Of a stretch of DNA of 37,861 bases, positions 17,601-24,038 are shown in pieces; positions within the stretch are counted from its first letter, which is position 1; each line of letters starts with the position of its first letter. Under the pieces are notes generated by a model. The model saw nothing but the letters and a program-made list of their open reading frames with translations, was not told the origin of the DNA and searched no databases. Origin of the DNA: a virus; the IMG/VR virus record IMGVR_UViG_3300032053_000216, positions 1-37,861 of that record; one strand, written 5' to 3'. The position numbers and the translations under genes were made by a program.

Positions 17601-18523
17601 TTACTCTTATCAATCCGCTGACCACGATAGCAGAGAGTTGGATTGGGCCGAGTGCTACTGCGGGGATTTACTTCAAGGGCGGCAAGGTCGGCGCTGGGAC
17701 GCCGAATCCTATTGCGAAATTTGATGTGATGCCAAACGCGAGAACTGGTACGCATCCGGCAACTTTGGCAAGTGCTTATTTTACTGGAGATTTGACTATA
17801 AGGGATGGATTTCGCATAGTTCACGATAATGGCACGCAAGGTATAGCGATTGGTTATTCTGGTATCCAGAAATTGGCAAACGACTCATTTACTGGTGCTG
17901 GCAATTTATCTATCGACGCGATGTCAACTGGTGATTTATTGTTGCAAACTATAAGTACAGGCAAGGTCGGTATCGGGACGCCTGATCCAGGGACAGCGCT
18001 GGATATTCTTGGAATTATTCAATCCAGCCAACTAACTAATAATGTAGTCTTACAACACGCAACCAATGGTCGAATGTCACTCCGCACAACAGACAGTAAG
18101 AGTGCCGTGTTATCGTGGTCGACTAACTCATTTAATATGGGCTGGAATAATTGGGAAGATGCGGCGGCGTGGCAGGTTGGAGATGCAGCCGCTCAGTCAG
18201 GCATCTTACGTGTGATGAATACTAGCGCCACTACCGACGTAGCTTTTGATTTTATGACTAGGGCTGCTGCCTCAGCCGCAGCGCCACTGTCTAAGGTGTC
18301 AATATTAAATAATGGCAATGTCGGTATCGGGACGCCGGGGGCACCAGGTTACACTCTGGACGTGAACGGCACAATCAACGCGGCGACCGCATATCGTTGT
18401 GGTGGTACTGCTCCTGTTGCAGATGGCACATATTGCACAGGGCAGAAAATATCGGGTGGAGGCAATAATGGGTCAATCACAACAAAAGGCGGCATCATTA
18501 CCGCGATAACACCGGCGAGTTAA
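14624..18523 (+). CDS. Tail-tip/fibre protein with hub-like N-terminus and beta-rich fibre
   Basis: 1299-aa protein. Residues 1-380 resemble a baseplate hub/tail-associated protein (WWIDIELPDGS, RSATAFEVTRRLDAAGKFKL, DLTLDISGDDLLRELTYHQVG, ISIAKLDRTIPVGSTLRVIY). Residues about 465-560 look like the start of a right-handed beta helix (DAALTAAATGAYIHVPAGEI...IPADVTVGGHGLATIFSG), as in pectate-lyase-like tailspikes. Residues about 830-1020 repeat LTIPATGTAA phrases. Three VGxGTPxP repeats occur at about 1019, 1112 and 1230, the last followed by TLDVNGTINA, as in fibres carrying an intramolecular chaperone, but no S74 peptidase follows. From about base 15950 the DNA is visibly more AT-rich, suggesting the receptor-binding part was acquired separately. 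Confidence 0.82.
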   Translation: MNWWIDIELPDGSKAGPGPLRSATAFEVTRRLDAAGKFKLKASLSEPRASMVQAKRRARCWGLITEVVTDLGAGIIDKIGVDTDLTLDISGDDLLRELTYHQVGRLLVGASGAPSTTGPAQIAALFPTGWSLDVANGHDATIKAIHHRFEGESCLAALCKLAEITGEHFRLGIGRTVIWMQNDRPISGVRAIQGGESIALESNLNVCVITDLQEEQDSYDCLIGRLYAYGIGNGDARITLSGITIGVTGWTIGNDTKGYYLQHTDTWSAYGIERYTSFKDISDGETLMEAAYEWMVDRLALQAAYKISIAKLDRTIPVGSTLRVIYRRILDRVTVLDIDADLVVLETTTKLDADGLRTTALKVATVDVWPDNDTSAMVDGLGQSQKFYTHDQDFGKGTTAEFLVLAASTSLPNERIFTPDATLTTVDDGAGGAYHIGVNASGIGSIIASAFGDIILFNPGDVPVFYDNTSTGFDAALTAAATGAYIHVPAGEITGVHSIPADVTVGGHGLATIFSGALTCAGFLVNVQCEADIILSGDGAYFIFNPDGDTLTSHNFLVGGNAETVPVQKGTIIAGANEDAAIHYRSETGGVTSVVLTYVSQNYLVVDYANVYVDDNVPAQPAADATGAPSAPLVCRINPGQLPAGFVITGFAVNTKVKCHTSGADECRDYEIQFVNGVDAVISDNKATLVTWPWGVYEYRVYGSAVDDWNIVGLTTALVNSGDLAFWLTLHKDPLVGGLWVQGHVDYIEIEIFGDAPLEYVAGLDVTETTWAVEPGDTLTGAGLEFNGVTGTLKIPATAPEPPLTVASTVMIASLNADLLDGQHAAAFQTALSFPLAASLGGTGVAGGAGCTLTLPNAATTITVGGTIALGGFTLTIPATGTAAIGAGTLSSTSTNNVTGATHTHAITVSPTLLGNGTAQYQVIVTGANPYVPVYSGFLLDGTTGGKTVFLVTNAKVLTFTATDTSGITFTGAAVLTVPATGTAALLNQANSFTLINPLTTIAESWIGPSATAGIYFKGGKVGAGTPNPIAKFDVMPNARTGTHPATLASAYFTGDLTIRDGFRIVHDNGTQGIAIGYSGIQKLANDSFTGAGNLSIDAMSTGDLLLQTISTGKVGIGTPDPGTALDILGIIQSSQLTNNVVLQHATNGRMSLRTTDSKSAVLSWSTNSFNMGWNNWEDAAAWQVGDAAAQSGILRVMNTSATTDVAFDFMTRAAASAAAPLSKVSILNNGNVGIGTPGAPGYTLDVNGTINAATAYRCGGTAPVADGTYCTGQKISGGGNNGSITTKGGIITAITPAS

Positions 18524-18550
18524 TAAGACGCTTGTAGCCTAGGAGAAACT

Positions 18551-18961
18551 ATGAAACTAAAATTAACAGTACAACAAATCATCGACGCGGCAGGTGCCTT
18601 ACAGCAATTGTCAAAGATGAATTTCCGAAATACAAAACTTACCTATGCAGTCATCCGAAATGTGCGGGTTACTCACCCTATTGCGGAAGATTTCGAGAAA
18701 GCCAAGCTTGCTCTCATCGCCCAATATCCTGCAGAACAAAATGGCGATTTAATCAATATCAAATTTACCAATTCATCTGAACGTGTCTCATTCCAGACGG
18801 AATACGAAAAACTGTTCCAGACTGAAGAAGAGATCGACATCTGGGAATTATCTATCACGGCTCTTTTAGCCAGTGACGCGGGCGTTACTGCTGAGCAGAT
18901 ACTGATGCTCGGACCGTTCGCGGTTGATGACATGGCGGCGACTTCACCCAGAACCGAATAA
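18551..18961 (+). CDS. Late-operon phage protein, DUF1617-like (tentative)
   Basis: 136-aa protein that starts MKLKLTVQQIIDAAGALQQL and continues KLTYAVIRNVR...FEKAKLALIAQY. Short proteins with this opening (MKLxLxVxxLIDAxxALxxL) occur downstream of tail genes in Gram-positive phages and are filed as DUF1617; the match is from memory of the pattern. AGGAG lies 7 bases upstream of the ATG. It is the last gene before the bidirectional terminator. Possibly a minor tail or regulatory protein; function not known. Confidence 0.55.
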   Translation: MKLKLTVQQIIDAAGALQQLSKMNFRNTKLTYAVIRNVRVTHPIAEDFEKAKLALIAQYPAEQNGDLINIKFTNSSERVSFQTEYEKLFQTEEEIDIWELSITALLASDAGVTAEQILMLGPFAVDDMAATSPRTE

Positions 18962-18991
18962 AGAGTGTATGGTAAGAGTCGGACACTTAAG

Positions 18992-19020
18992 AAAAGCGCC
19001 CCATCAGGGGCGTTTTCTTT
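18992..19020. terminator. Bidirectional rho-independent terminator
   Basis: Stem 18993-19002 (AAAGCGCCCC) pairs with 19007-19016 (GGGGCGTTTT, one G-T pair) around loop ATCA. On the + strand TTTTCTTTTAT follows; on the - strand GCTTTTCTTAAG follows. It therefore can stop both the rightward late operon and the leftward lysogeny operon, which converge here. It overlaps the last codons of the integrase ORF. Confidence 0.82.
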
Positions 19021-20656
19021 TATAGGAACGGATTACGGCGAGAAAAGGAGCGGTAAAACTGTGTCTATGAGGATATGCCCCCAAAGGGAGCGGGGACAAA
19101 GACACAGGGAGAGCATCGTCCGGTGGAGACTTATTCGAGCTGTCTTCTAACGGATAATGATAGAAGATCATGCCGATCGCCTGGCTCTCGTGGCGATCCA
19201 CAACAATTTTACTGACAAAGCCACGCAGGATGCGCTGGGCAGTCTCCAGATCGGCGGTCTCCAGCGTGTTGCTTAGATTGCTGATCATATCGATAATTTG
19301 CTCTGCGGTCAAGTTCGGCGCGGGGCTGGCAGCCTGGCGCTCCAGGCCAGCGAGCTGGGCCAGGAAGCTGGTCTCTTCGTCTTCGAGGGCTGCCAGCTTA
19401 TCGAGCATCGCCCGCGAATGACCACTCTCGGCGATGGCGTTGGTCACATTGGCGATGCGCCTGCGCACGCCCCCCAGCAGACCGTTGATCTCGGCGCGTT
19501 TCTGATCCAGCTCTTCGAGCGCCTGGCCATGCTCGTTTTGCAGGAGCTGCTGGTGCTGCTGCATAACCTCGGGTTGCAGGACGAATTCCCGGATCGTGGT
19601 CAGCACTGCCCCCTCGACGGCTTTTTGCGGCACTGCCATTAGATCGCAGTCACGGCGGCGATAGGCGCGGGAGCAGGCGTAGCGGTCGCAGATCTTGCCG
19701 GAGTGCTGGGGAGCGGTGGCGCCGAACATGGGCGAGCCGCAGCGGGCGCAGTAGAGCAGGCCTGACAGCAGGTAACGGCTGTTGACGCGGCGCGGGTGGT
19801 GGAGGTTACCCGGTTTGGCCTTCAGGTTCAGCCGATTGGCGAAAACTTGGATGATGAGCTGCACGGCCTTCCACGTGGGTTGGTCGATGACCGGCTCGCA
19901 GTAATTCTCGATCACCAGGTCGCCGAATTCCAGGATGCCGATATACAGTTTGTTGGTGAAAAAGGTCTGGTAAGAATTCAGGCTGCCGTAGAGGTGAGTC
20001 GTGGCGTGGATCTCCGCCAGAGTCTTACCAGCCGCGCGCATAGCAAAGGCCTGGCGGATGCGGGGCAGCTCGTCGGGATTGGGCACCCAGCGGTGAGCGA
20101 TGCGATCCTGGCCATTGCGGCGCTTGCCGATGGTTGTCGGCTCACGCTTGAAACCCCTGGGTGGGGTGCCAGGCACTGCCCCGTGGTTCTTGACCAGGTC
20201 ATGCAGCCCGCGGCGCGTGTCACGCGAGAGATCTTCCAGGAAGTTTTCGTTCTTCCAGTCGATCACCGCCTCGAAGAGTCTGCCGATCGAGCCTTCGGGG
20301 ATATCGTCATTGAGCGAATAGAAAATGTACCCGCGCCTCCGCAAGTCAGCCCGGTAGAACTGGGCATCATCAAAATCACGTGCAAAACGGGAATACGACC
20401 AGATCACCAGGCCGGTTTCCTTCGCCTGGCCTGAGCGGAAATGATGGATCATGTCGTGGAAGCCGGCGCGGCTGACGACCGATGAGCCAGGCCTGGCCAC
20501 ATCCTTGAAGATGGCTCCAGGAATCAACCCGTTCTGGGCGCACCAGGCGTGGAAGGCGCTTTCCTGCTGCGGGACGGAGAGCTCCTGGGTGTCTCCGCCC
20601 GAATCTCGAAAGTAGGCCGCTACCAGGCTGCCAGGGGAAAAGGAGTGAACGTTCAT
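19004..20656 (-). CDS. Large serine integrase (site-specific recombinase)
   Basis: 550-aa large serine recombinase that would integrate the phage at attB. The N-terminal catalytic domain begins LVAAYFRDSGGDTQELSVPQQ-like text, with nucleophile Ser19 in the YxRxS motif, and carries WSYSRFARD at about 86-94. The recombinase domain (about 160-270) has the PRGFKRE and YQTFFTNKLYIGILEFG phrases. A zinc ribbon follows (LLYCARCGSP...ICDRYACSRAYRRRDCD), then a coiled coil (about 380-450) typical of this class. The last about 45 residues (SLSPLPLGAYPHRHSF...RKRP) look non-conserved and overlap the terminator. It is the final gene of the leftward operon, 7 bases after the exonuclease gene. Confidence 0.92.
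   Translation of the reverse strand: MNVHSFSPGSLVAAYFRDSGGDTQELSVPQQESAFHAWCAQNGLIPGAIFKDVARPGSSVVSRAGFHDMIHHFRSGQAKETGLVIWSYSRFARDFDDAQFYRADLRRRGYIFYSLNDDIPEGSIGRLFEAVIDWKNENFLEDLSRDTRRGLHDLVKNHGAVPGTPPRGFKREPTTIGKRRNGQDRIAHRWVPNPDELPRIRQAFAMRAAGKTLAEIHATTHLYGSLNSYQTFFTNKLYIGILEFGDLVIENYCEPVIDQPTWKAVQLIIQVFANRLNLKAKPGNLHHPRRVNSRYLLSGLLYCARCGSPMFGATAPQHSGKICDRYACSRAYRRRDCDLMAVPQKAVEGAVLTTIREFVLQPEVMQQHQQLLQNEHGQALEELDQKRAEINGLLGGVRRRIANVTNAIAESGHSRAMLDKLAALEDEETSFLAQLAGLERQAASPAPNLTAEQIIDMISNLSNTLETADLETAQRILRGFVSKIVVDRHESQAIGMIFYHYPLEDSSNKSPPDDALPVSLSPLPLGAYPHRHSFTAPFLAVIRSYKRKRP
19059..19107. other. Candidate attP-like imperfect inverted repeat
   Basis: A 49-base segment bounded by CTGTGTCT (19059-19066) and AGACACAG (19100-19107); the arms match at 10 of 11 positions. 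Serine integrase attP sites are about 50 bp imperfect dyads next to the integrase gene, so size and location fit. It lies inside the poorly conserved 3' end of the integrase ORF. Purely a candidate. Confidence 0.25.
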
Positions 20657-20663
20657 CTTGGAT

Positions 20664-21521
20664 TTATTCTTCAGTAATCAGACGCAAAAAATCGCTTTCT
20701 TTAAGAATACGTATCGCCTGGCCAGATTTAATCAAGGTTTCGGCTTTGCGATGTTTTGAGCTTTTATCATGGCCAGCTAATTTGCGTATATCCTGATCAC
20801 CAACGACAAGCAAAGTAGTCCCTTTTGTAACGCCTACGCCAACATCACATCCGGCTTGAGCAGCCATTTCAGCGGCTTGATGGCGAGGTATATTTATTGC
20901 GCCAGTAAATACTATAACTTCTCCGGCTAACGATCCGTTTGGATTGCCTTGACGGGAAATTGATAAAAGCGATGATGGAAATATAGGTTGCTCAATTCGC
21001 TTAAGCCAGTCCGATATATTCAATCCTGTCTCGGCAATTGCATGTAATAAAACTTCACCGGTTACACGTGCATCTTCAATAGCAATATGGTGAGTGAATT
21101 TTATATCAAGGTGTTGTGCAAGGTTAGCTATTCCATATCCTTTTTGTGCGAATTGAACCCAAGCGCGGCGCGCAACTCTAGCGGTATCTAACCAAGTACA
21201 CTTAATAATGGGAAGACCGTAACGTAAAAGCGATCGATTTATAGATGCTTTATCGAAAGCGGTGTGCGTAGCGACAATTTGACCATAAAGTAGTCTGCGA
21301 AGATTCTCATCGATTTTGGGGAAGGTTGGTGCACCTATTACTTTTTCTTCGTCAATCCCATGTATGCTGATGTTCAAAGGGTCAAAATAATCTTCTGGAT
21401 CAATGAATGACTGCCATTTATGTACAACTTGGCCATTGGCATAAGCGATAATCCCGATCTGACAGATACTAGCCAGATCGGGATTGGCGGTTTCGACGTC
21501 CAGAGCGATGAAATCTATCAT
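20664..21521 (-). CDS. DEDDh 3'-5' exonuclease with C-terminal BRCT domain
   Basis: 285-aa protein like the DNA polymerase III epsilon family. Asp8 and Glu10 in FIALDVETAN, the ATHTAFDKA segment at about 104-112 and HHIAIEDARVTG at about 153-164 supply the DEDDh active site. Residues about 208-285 are a BRCT domain (GEVIVFTGAINIPRHQAAEMA...GVTKGTTLLVVGDQD). Similar exonuclease-BRCT proteins are widespread in bacteria. It would degrade single-stranded DNA or RNA ends. Located in the repressor-integrase operon, it may be expressed in the lysogen and could act in recombination or in defence against other DNA (inference). Confidence 0.85.
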   Translation of the reverse strand: MIDFIALDVETANPDLASICQIGIIAYANGQVVHKWQSFIDPEDYFDPLNISIHGIDEEKVIGAPTFPKIDENLRRLLYGQIVATHTAFDKASINRSLLRYGLPIIKCTWLDTARVARRAWVQFAQKGYGIANLAQHLDIKFTHHIAIEDARVTGEVLLHAIAETGLNISDWLKRIEQPIFPSSLLSISRQGNPNGSLAGEVIVFTGAINIPRHQAAEMAAQAGCDVGVGVTKGTTLLVVGDQDIRKLAGHDKSSKHRKAETLIKSGQAIRILKESDFLRLITEE

Positions 21522-21528
21522 GTGTTAT

Positions 21529-21909
21529 TTATTCGTCATTTGAAAATGTAACTTTTACTCCGGTTTTAGAACATATAATCGTGACAGATGCTTCTGTGTC
21601 GATATCTAAATCTTTTCCAGCGAGGCCCTGCCATTGAGCTAAATAATTCAGTGTTCCTTTCCTCTTCTTACCTTTGAAACCCAAAGGAACTCCTCCCCTC
21701 CAAATTAATATCATTAATTCACCATTCTTTGCTTGAATTGCTAAATCAGGGGATTCTTGGCTTTTCTGACGCCCTCGCTCCCAGCACCATATCAAACCTT
21801 TATCAGATGCTCTCCATCTATGCTCCATATCAACAAATTCCCCGATCGGTTCATCAATTGAGCGATAGATTTTCATATTACAATAACTGCCGAATATATG
21901 CTCGTGCAT
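21529..21909 (-). CDS. Hypothetical lysogeny-operon protein
   Basis: 126-aa soluble protein in the leftward operon, overlapping the upstream membrane gene by 32 bases. Alternatively it starts at Met12 (position 21876, MKIYRSIDEP), 1 base after that gene's stop. Visible segments: HRWRASDKGLIWCWERGRQ, ELMILIWRGGVPLGFKGKKRKG and SVTIICSKTGVKVTFSNDE. It is beta-rich with a basic middle. No family recognised. Its AT-richer sequence matches its two neighbours and differs from the late operon, suggesting a separate origin. Confidence 0.6.
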   Translation of the reverse strand: MHEHIFGSYCNMKIYRSIDEPIGEFVDMEHRWRASDKGLIWCWERGRQKSQESPDLAIQAKNGELMILIWRGGVPLGFKGKKRKGTLNYLAQWQGLAGKDLDIDTEASVTIICSKTGVKVTFSNDE

Positions 21910-22207
21910 TCTGGATCCGCTGATCGTATTCGTCGATTTTAGCTTCTCGTTTCTGTACGATGAAATAATCAGGAATGCCGCCTATTGCGCAAATTGGTAT
22001 CAAAATGATACTGCATCCCCACCAACCAATCAAGAAAAAGAAAATACCTGCTAGTATACCTAGACCCGCCAACCAATAGGAAAGACGGTAAATGTTTAGA
22101 TTCCTTTCAAGTTTCTTACGCTCTTCTTCATATTCGGCGAGGTAAAGTTCTGCTTTTTTAATTTCAATTTGCTTTTCAATTACAGTTAATTCTTTCATCT
22201 GTTCCAT
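21878..22207 (-). CDS. Membrane protein with coiled coils flanking two helices
   Basis: 109-aa protein: a charged coiled coil (residues about 4-38, VIEKQIEIKKAELYLAEYEE), two closely spaced transmembrane helices (about 45-62 and 65-82, AGLGILAGIFFFLIGWWGCS) and a second charged helix (about 85-108). This is the shape of a hairpin membrane anchor with both ends cytosolic. Lysogeny-operon membrane proteins often alter the host envelope or block superinfection, but no family is recognised. It overlaps both neighbours in the operon. Confidence 0.6.
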   Translation of the reverse strand: MEQMKELTVIEKQIEIKKAELYLAEYEEERKKLERNLNIYRLSYWLAGLGILAGIFFFLIGWWGCSIILIPICAIGGIPDYFIVQKREAKIDEYDQRIQNARAYIRQLL

Positions 22208-22494
22208 TTTGCCCTCACTCCCTCGAAACAGACTCTGACAATCGCCAGGTTGACCGCCAGCACGTACCCGGCGCCGATCGCCAGCATGGCGGAGCGCAGG
22301 CTAAAGGGGAAGAATAGCATCAGCGCCAGCGCCAGGACCAGCGTGGCCTGCACCAGGCGCGCCGGTCCTGCAGCCGTCTGCTTGCCGCCTATAACCCGCG
22401 CCAGGCGCAGCCAGGAATTACGATCATTAATTGTTAATAATTGCCAGATATGGACAAGCTCAAATGTTCGCCGGTCTGGCCTGTGGTGTTTCAC
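22195..22494 (-). CDS. Small membrane protein in lysogeny operon
   Basis: 99-aa protein starting at GTG (22494) with GAGGGG 7 bases upstream. Residues 1-45 are soluble and basic (KHHRPDRRTFELVHIWQLL); residues about 48-90 hold two hydrophobic helices (LVQATLVLALALMLFFPFSL, SAMLAIGAGYVLAVNLAIV); the end is basic (EGVRAKWNR). It overlaps the end of the repressor gene by 35 bases and the next gene by 13. Function unknown; an envelope or superinfection-exclusion role is only suggested by location. Confidence 0.55.
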   Translation of the reverse strand: MKHHRPDRRTFELVHIWQLLTINDRNSWLRLARVIGGKQTAAGPARLVQATLVLALALMLFFPFSLRSAMLAIGAGYVLAVNLAIVRVCFEGVRAKWNR

Positions 22495-22852
22495 GTTTTT
22501 CCCCTCGCTTATTGCGTAACTCGATTTTAACCCTTCCTATGGCCAGAAATTCCAGCTGCTCCTCGTCGGTCATCTGGCTGAATAGGTGTTTCAGCTCTTC
22601 GAAGTCTTCATCCGTGCCCGGGTGGTTGGGCAGAATGCCGGCTGCCCGAAAGACGGTTTCGGGGGGGATATTAAAGGCTCGTGCAATAGCACGACAGGTC
22701 TCTTCACCTATGCCTTTAGACCCACTTGTTATATTGCTTAATGTGCCTCGGGATAATCCTGCTCGCCGAGCCAGTTCACTTTGAGTCCAGCTCTGTTCAT
22801 CTAATTCTTTATTTAGCCAACTGGCGAAACTATTGTTTTCCACAGAAAACAT
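22460..22852 (-). CDS. Phage repressor, XRE/HTH_3 family
   Basis: 130-aa protein with an N-terminal lambda-repressor-like helix-turn-helix at about residues 22-60 (WTQSELARRAGLSRGTLSNITSGSKGI), then FNIPPETVFRAAGILP and an acidic C-terminal half (DEDFEELKHLFSQMTDEEQLEF). It lacks a LexA-type autoprotease domain, so induction would not be by RecA-driven self-cleavage. As first gene of the leftward operon, divergent from a ribbon-helix-helix gene, it is the likely lysogeny repressor acting at 22869-22963. The start ATG at 22852 has no clear ribosome site. Confidence 0.85.
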   Translation of the reverse strand: MFSVENNSFASWLNKELDEQSWTQSELARRAGLSRGTLSNITSGSKGIGEETCRAIARAFNIPPETVFRAAGILPNHPGTDEDFEELKHLFSQMTDEEQLEFLAIGRVKIELRNKRGEKRETPQARPANI

Positions 22853-22868
22853 TATTGCACACTTTTAG

Positions 22869-22963
22869 CTTTCTTAGGAAAGTGATAATCTTTCTATATT
22901 GACATCTAATAGAATATATGATAATATCTTTCTTGAGACAACAAATATAAGCAATAAAGAAAG
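22869..22963 (+). promoter_or_regulatory. Divergent lysogeny-switch region: early promoter and operator repeats
   Basis: On the + strand TTGACA (22899-22904), a 17-base spacer and TAATAT (22922-22927) form a strong sigma70-like promoter for the rightward early genes. Repeats around it look like operators: GATAATCTTTCT (22884-22895), GATAATATCTTTCT (22920-22933, covering the -10), CTTTC/GAAAG dyad at 22869-22882, and an inverted AAGAAAG at 22957-22963. Binding there would block the early promoter. The leftward repressor promoter is not clear. Confidence 0.72.
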
Positions 22964-22974
22964 CAGGATTGTCC

Positions 22975-23190
22975 ATGCCAACTGTTTCAATTTACCTTGA
23001 AGATGAAACCCAAAAGCGGGCTGAGCAAATGACCCGCATCGAAGAGCGCAGCCTGAGCAACTTCATTTCATTACTTCTCAACCGCGAATGGCGGCGCAAT
23101 TTCCAGGCTGCCGAGCGAAAAAGCATACTTCCCGACAGCTCACTCAATACTTCCATCTCGGCCGAATCAATTCCCGTGGAGCAGCCGTGA
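22975..23190 (+). CDS. Ribbon-helix-helix DNA-binding protein (Cro-like role)
   Basis: 71-aa protein with an Arc/CopG-type fold: N-terminal strand TVSIYLED, helix ETQKRAEQMTRIEER, turn and helix SLSNFISLLLNREWRRNF, then a disordered tail. Such dimers insert the strand into the major groove of operators. As first gene of the rightward transcript and divergent from the repressor, it is the candidate Cro counterpart. The ATG at 22975 is preferred to TTG at 22969 because AGGA lies 8 bases before it. Confidence 0.75.
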   Translation: MPTVSIYLEDETQKRAEQMTRIEERSLSNFISLLLNREWRRNFQAAERKSILPDSSLNTSISAESIPVEQP

Positions 23191-23372
23191 AAATCCTTAT
23201 CTTGTTCGTGACGGCCTACCTGGTGATGGGTTTGTCTGCTGCCCTCTTTGCTCTCATGGGAGCATTCCTGGCGCTCTTCCATGTCATCCTATGGTCTACT
23301 GTAGGGACGTTCGCTATCACAGGAGCTGTAGCCGGGGCATTGATAGTAATCGCAGCTCTACTGGTGCGGTGA
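23187..23372 (+). CDS. Small two-helix membrane protein
   Basis: 61-aa protein starting at GTG 23187, overlapping the upstream stop (GTGA) with GGAG 6 bases upstream. It is nearly all hydrophobic: helix 1 at about 2-22 (ILILFVTAYLVMGLSAALFA), helix 2 at about 36-58 (TVGTFAITGAVAGALIVIAA). The open frame extends upstream to 23088 but that part overlaps the ribbon-helix-helix gene out of frame. Function unknown. Confidence 0.55.
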   Translation: MKILILFVTAYLVMGLSAALFALMGAFLALFHVILWSTVGTFAITGAVAGALIVIAALLVR

Positions 23373-23374
23373 TC

Positions 23375-23695
23375 ATGACCAAGCAAATCACCGTGCACTT
23401 CGATATTTGCTACGTGCCGCTGCCTCCGGAGAAACGCTTCGAATACAACGAAGCGCACCGGCTGCTGCACGAGCTGATGCTAAAAGCATGGTTGGCGCGC
23501 AAACCTGATGAAGCCAATCCTGGCTCGTCGCCCCCGGCCCAGGCCGGATCTCCTGTAGGGGCGGATGGCATCCGCCTTCTCCCCGAGGTCCTGCCTGGGG
23601 CGGGAATGACAGACCCGCCGATTCTCCTTGAAAAGCCTGCAGGGGGATCCTCCCCTTCCCTGCAGGCCCAAACCACAACCGGCAAAGCCGGATAA
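23375..23695 (+). CDS. Hypothetical early protein with palindromic insertions in its 3' half
   Basis: 106-aa protein: a plausible folded first part (TKQITVHFDICYVPLPPEKR, EAHRLLHELMLKAW), then a Pro/Gly/Ala-rich low-complexity part from about residue 48. The low-complexity part is encoded by DNA carrying two palindromes (23560-23576 and 23635-23667), so it looks like a coding sequence extended by inserted repeat elements. The start at ATG 23375 lies 2 bases after the previous stop. No family recognised. Confidence 0.5.
   Translation: MTKQITVHFDICYVPLPPEKRFEYNEAHRLLHELMLKAWLARKPDEANPGSSPPAQAGSPVGADGIRLLPEVLPGAGMTDPPILLEKPAGGSSPSLQAQTTTGKAG
23560..23576. repeat. Palindrome GGCGGATG/CATCCGCC preceded by CTGTAGG
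   Basis: Perfect 8-bp arms around a single central base. The left flank CTGTAGGGG and the GGATG/CATCC arms match the larger hairpin at 5735-5769. Two copies of a similar element, one intergenic and one inside an ORF, suggest a mobile or host-derived dispersed palindrome. Confidence 0.6.
23635..23667. repeat. 10-bp perfect inverted repeat
   Basis: Arms GCCTGCAGGG (23635-23644) and CCCTGCAGGC (23658-23667) around a 13-base loop, inside the 3' end of the preceding ORF. It shares the CCTGCAGG core with the palindrome at 25752-25787. Confidence 0.6.
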
Positions 23696-23700
23696 AACAT

Positions 23701-23738
23701 CACCCGCCGGCGAATGCTTGGCAGCGCGCCGGCGGGTG
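23701..23738. repeat. 12-bp GC-rich hairpin between early genes
   Basis: Perfect arms CACCCGCCGGCG (23701-23712) and CGCCGGCGGGTG (23727-23738), 14-base loop, lying 5 bases after one stop and immediately before an AAGGAG ribosome site. No T-run follows. It could attenuate or pace transcription into the next gene, or be another palindromic element. Confidence 0.65.
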
Positions 23739-23750
23739 AAGGAGCTGAAT

Positions 23751-24038
23751 ATGTCCAATTTTACCATAAATTCAAAGCAATTATGTTTCGTAGGCCGGCT
23801 GGGCCCGGCCTTCAGCCTGGACGAGATCCCTGCAGCGCATGCCGTCCTTGACCGCTGTGGTGTGCCGCGCCGGTTGAAAGGCGAGCACATGACCCTTCCG
23901 GCGCGCATCTCGTACTTGAACGACATGCTGGCCACCGCCCGCATCGCAGTCACGCGCCGGCAGATCATCGTTATCAGTAAGCAGGAACATGATGCACTCA
24001 CATCTCAACAATACCAGGAAATCGAGGTGGCGCCATGA
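23751..24038 (+). CDS. Hypothetical early protein
   Basis: 95-aa soluble protein starting at ATG 23751 with AAGGAG 7 bases upstream. Segments: SKQLCFVGRLGPAFSLDEIP, AHAVLDRCGVPRRLKGEHMT, LPARISYLNDMLATARIAV, RRQIIVISKQEHDAL. The central RRLKGEHMTLPARI could be a basic helix of a DNA-binding fold, but no family is recognised. It overlaps the next gene by 4 bases (ATGA). Confidence 0.55.
   Translation: MSNFTINSKQLCFVGRLGPAFSLDEIPAAHAVLDRCGVPRRLKGEHMTLPARISYLNDMLATARIAVTRRQIIVISKQEHDALTSQQYQEIEVAP

Noticed and set aside
17173-17724. Out-of-frame + strand ORF (183 aa) in the tail fibre gene
   Set aside because: Tyr/Arg/Gly-rich translation produced by repetitive fibre codons in another frame.
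19796-20434. Plus-strand ORF (212 aa) inside the integrase gene
   Set aside because: Antisense to a secure serine integrase and without family features.
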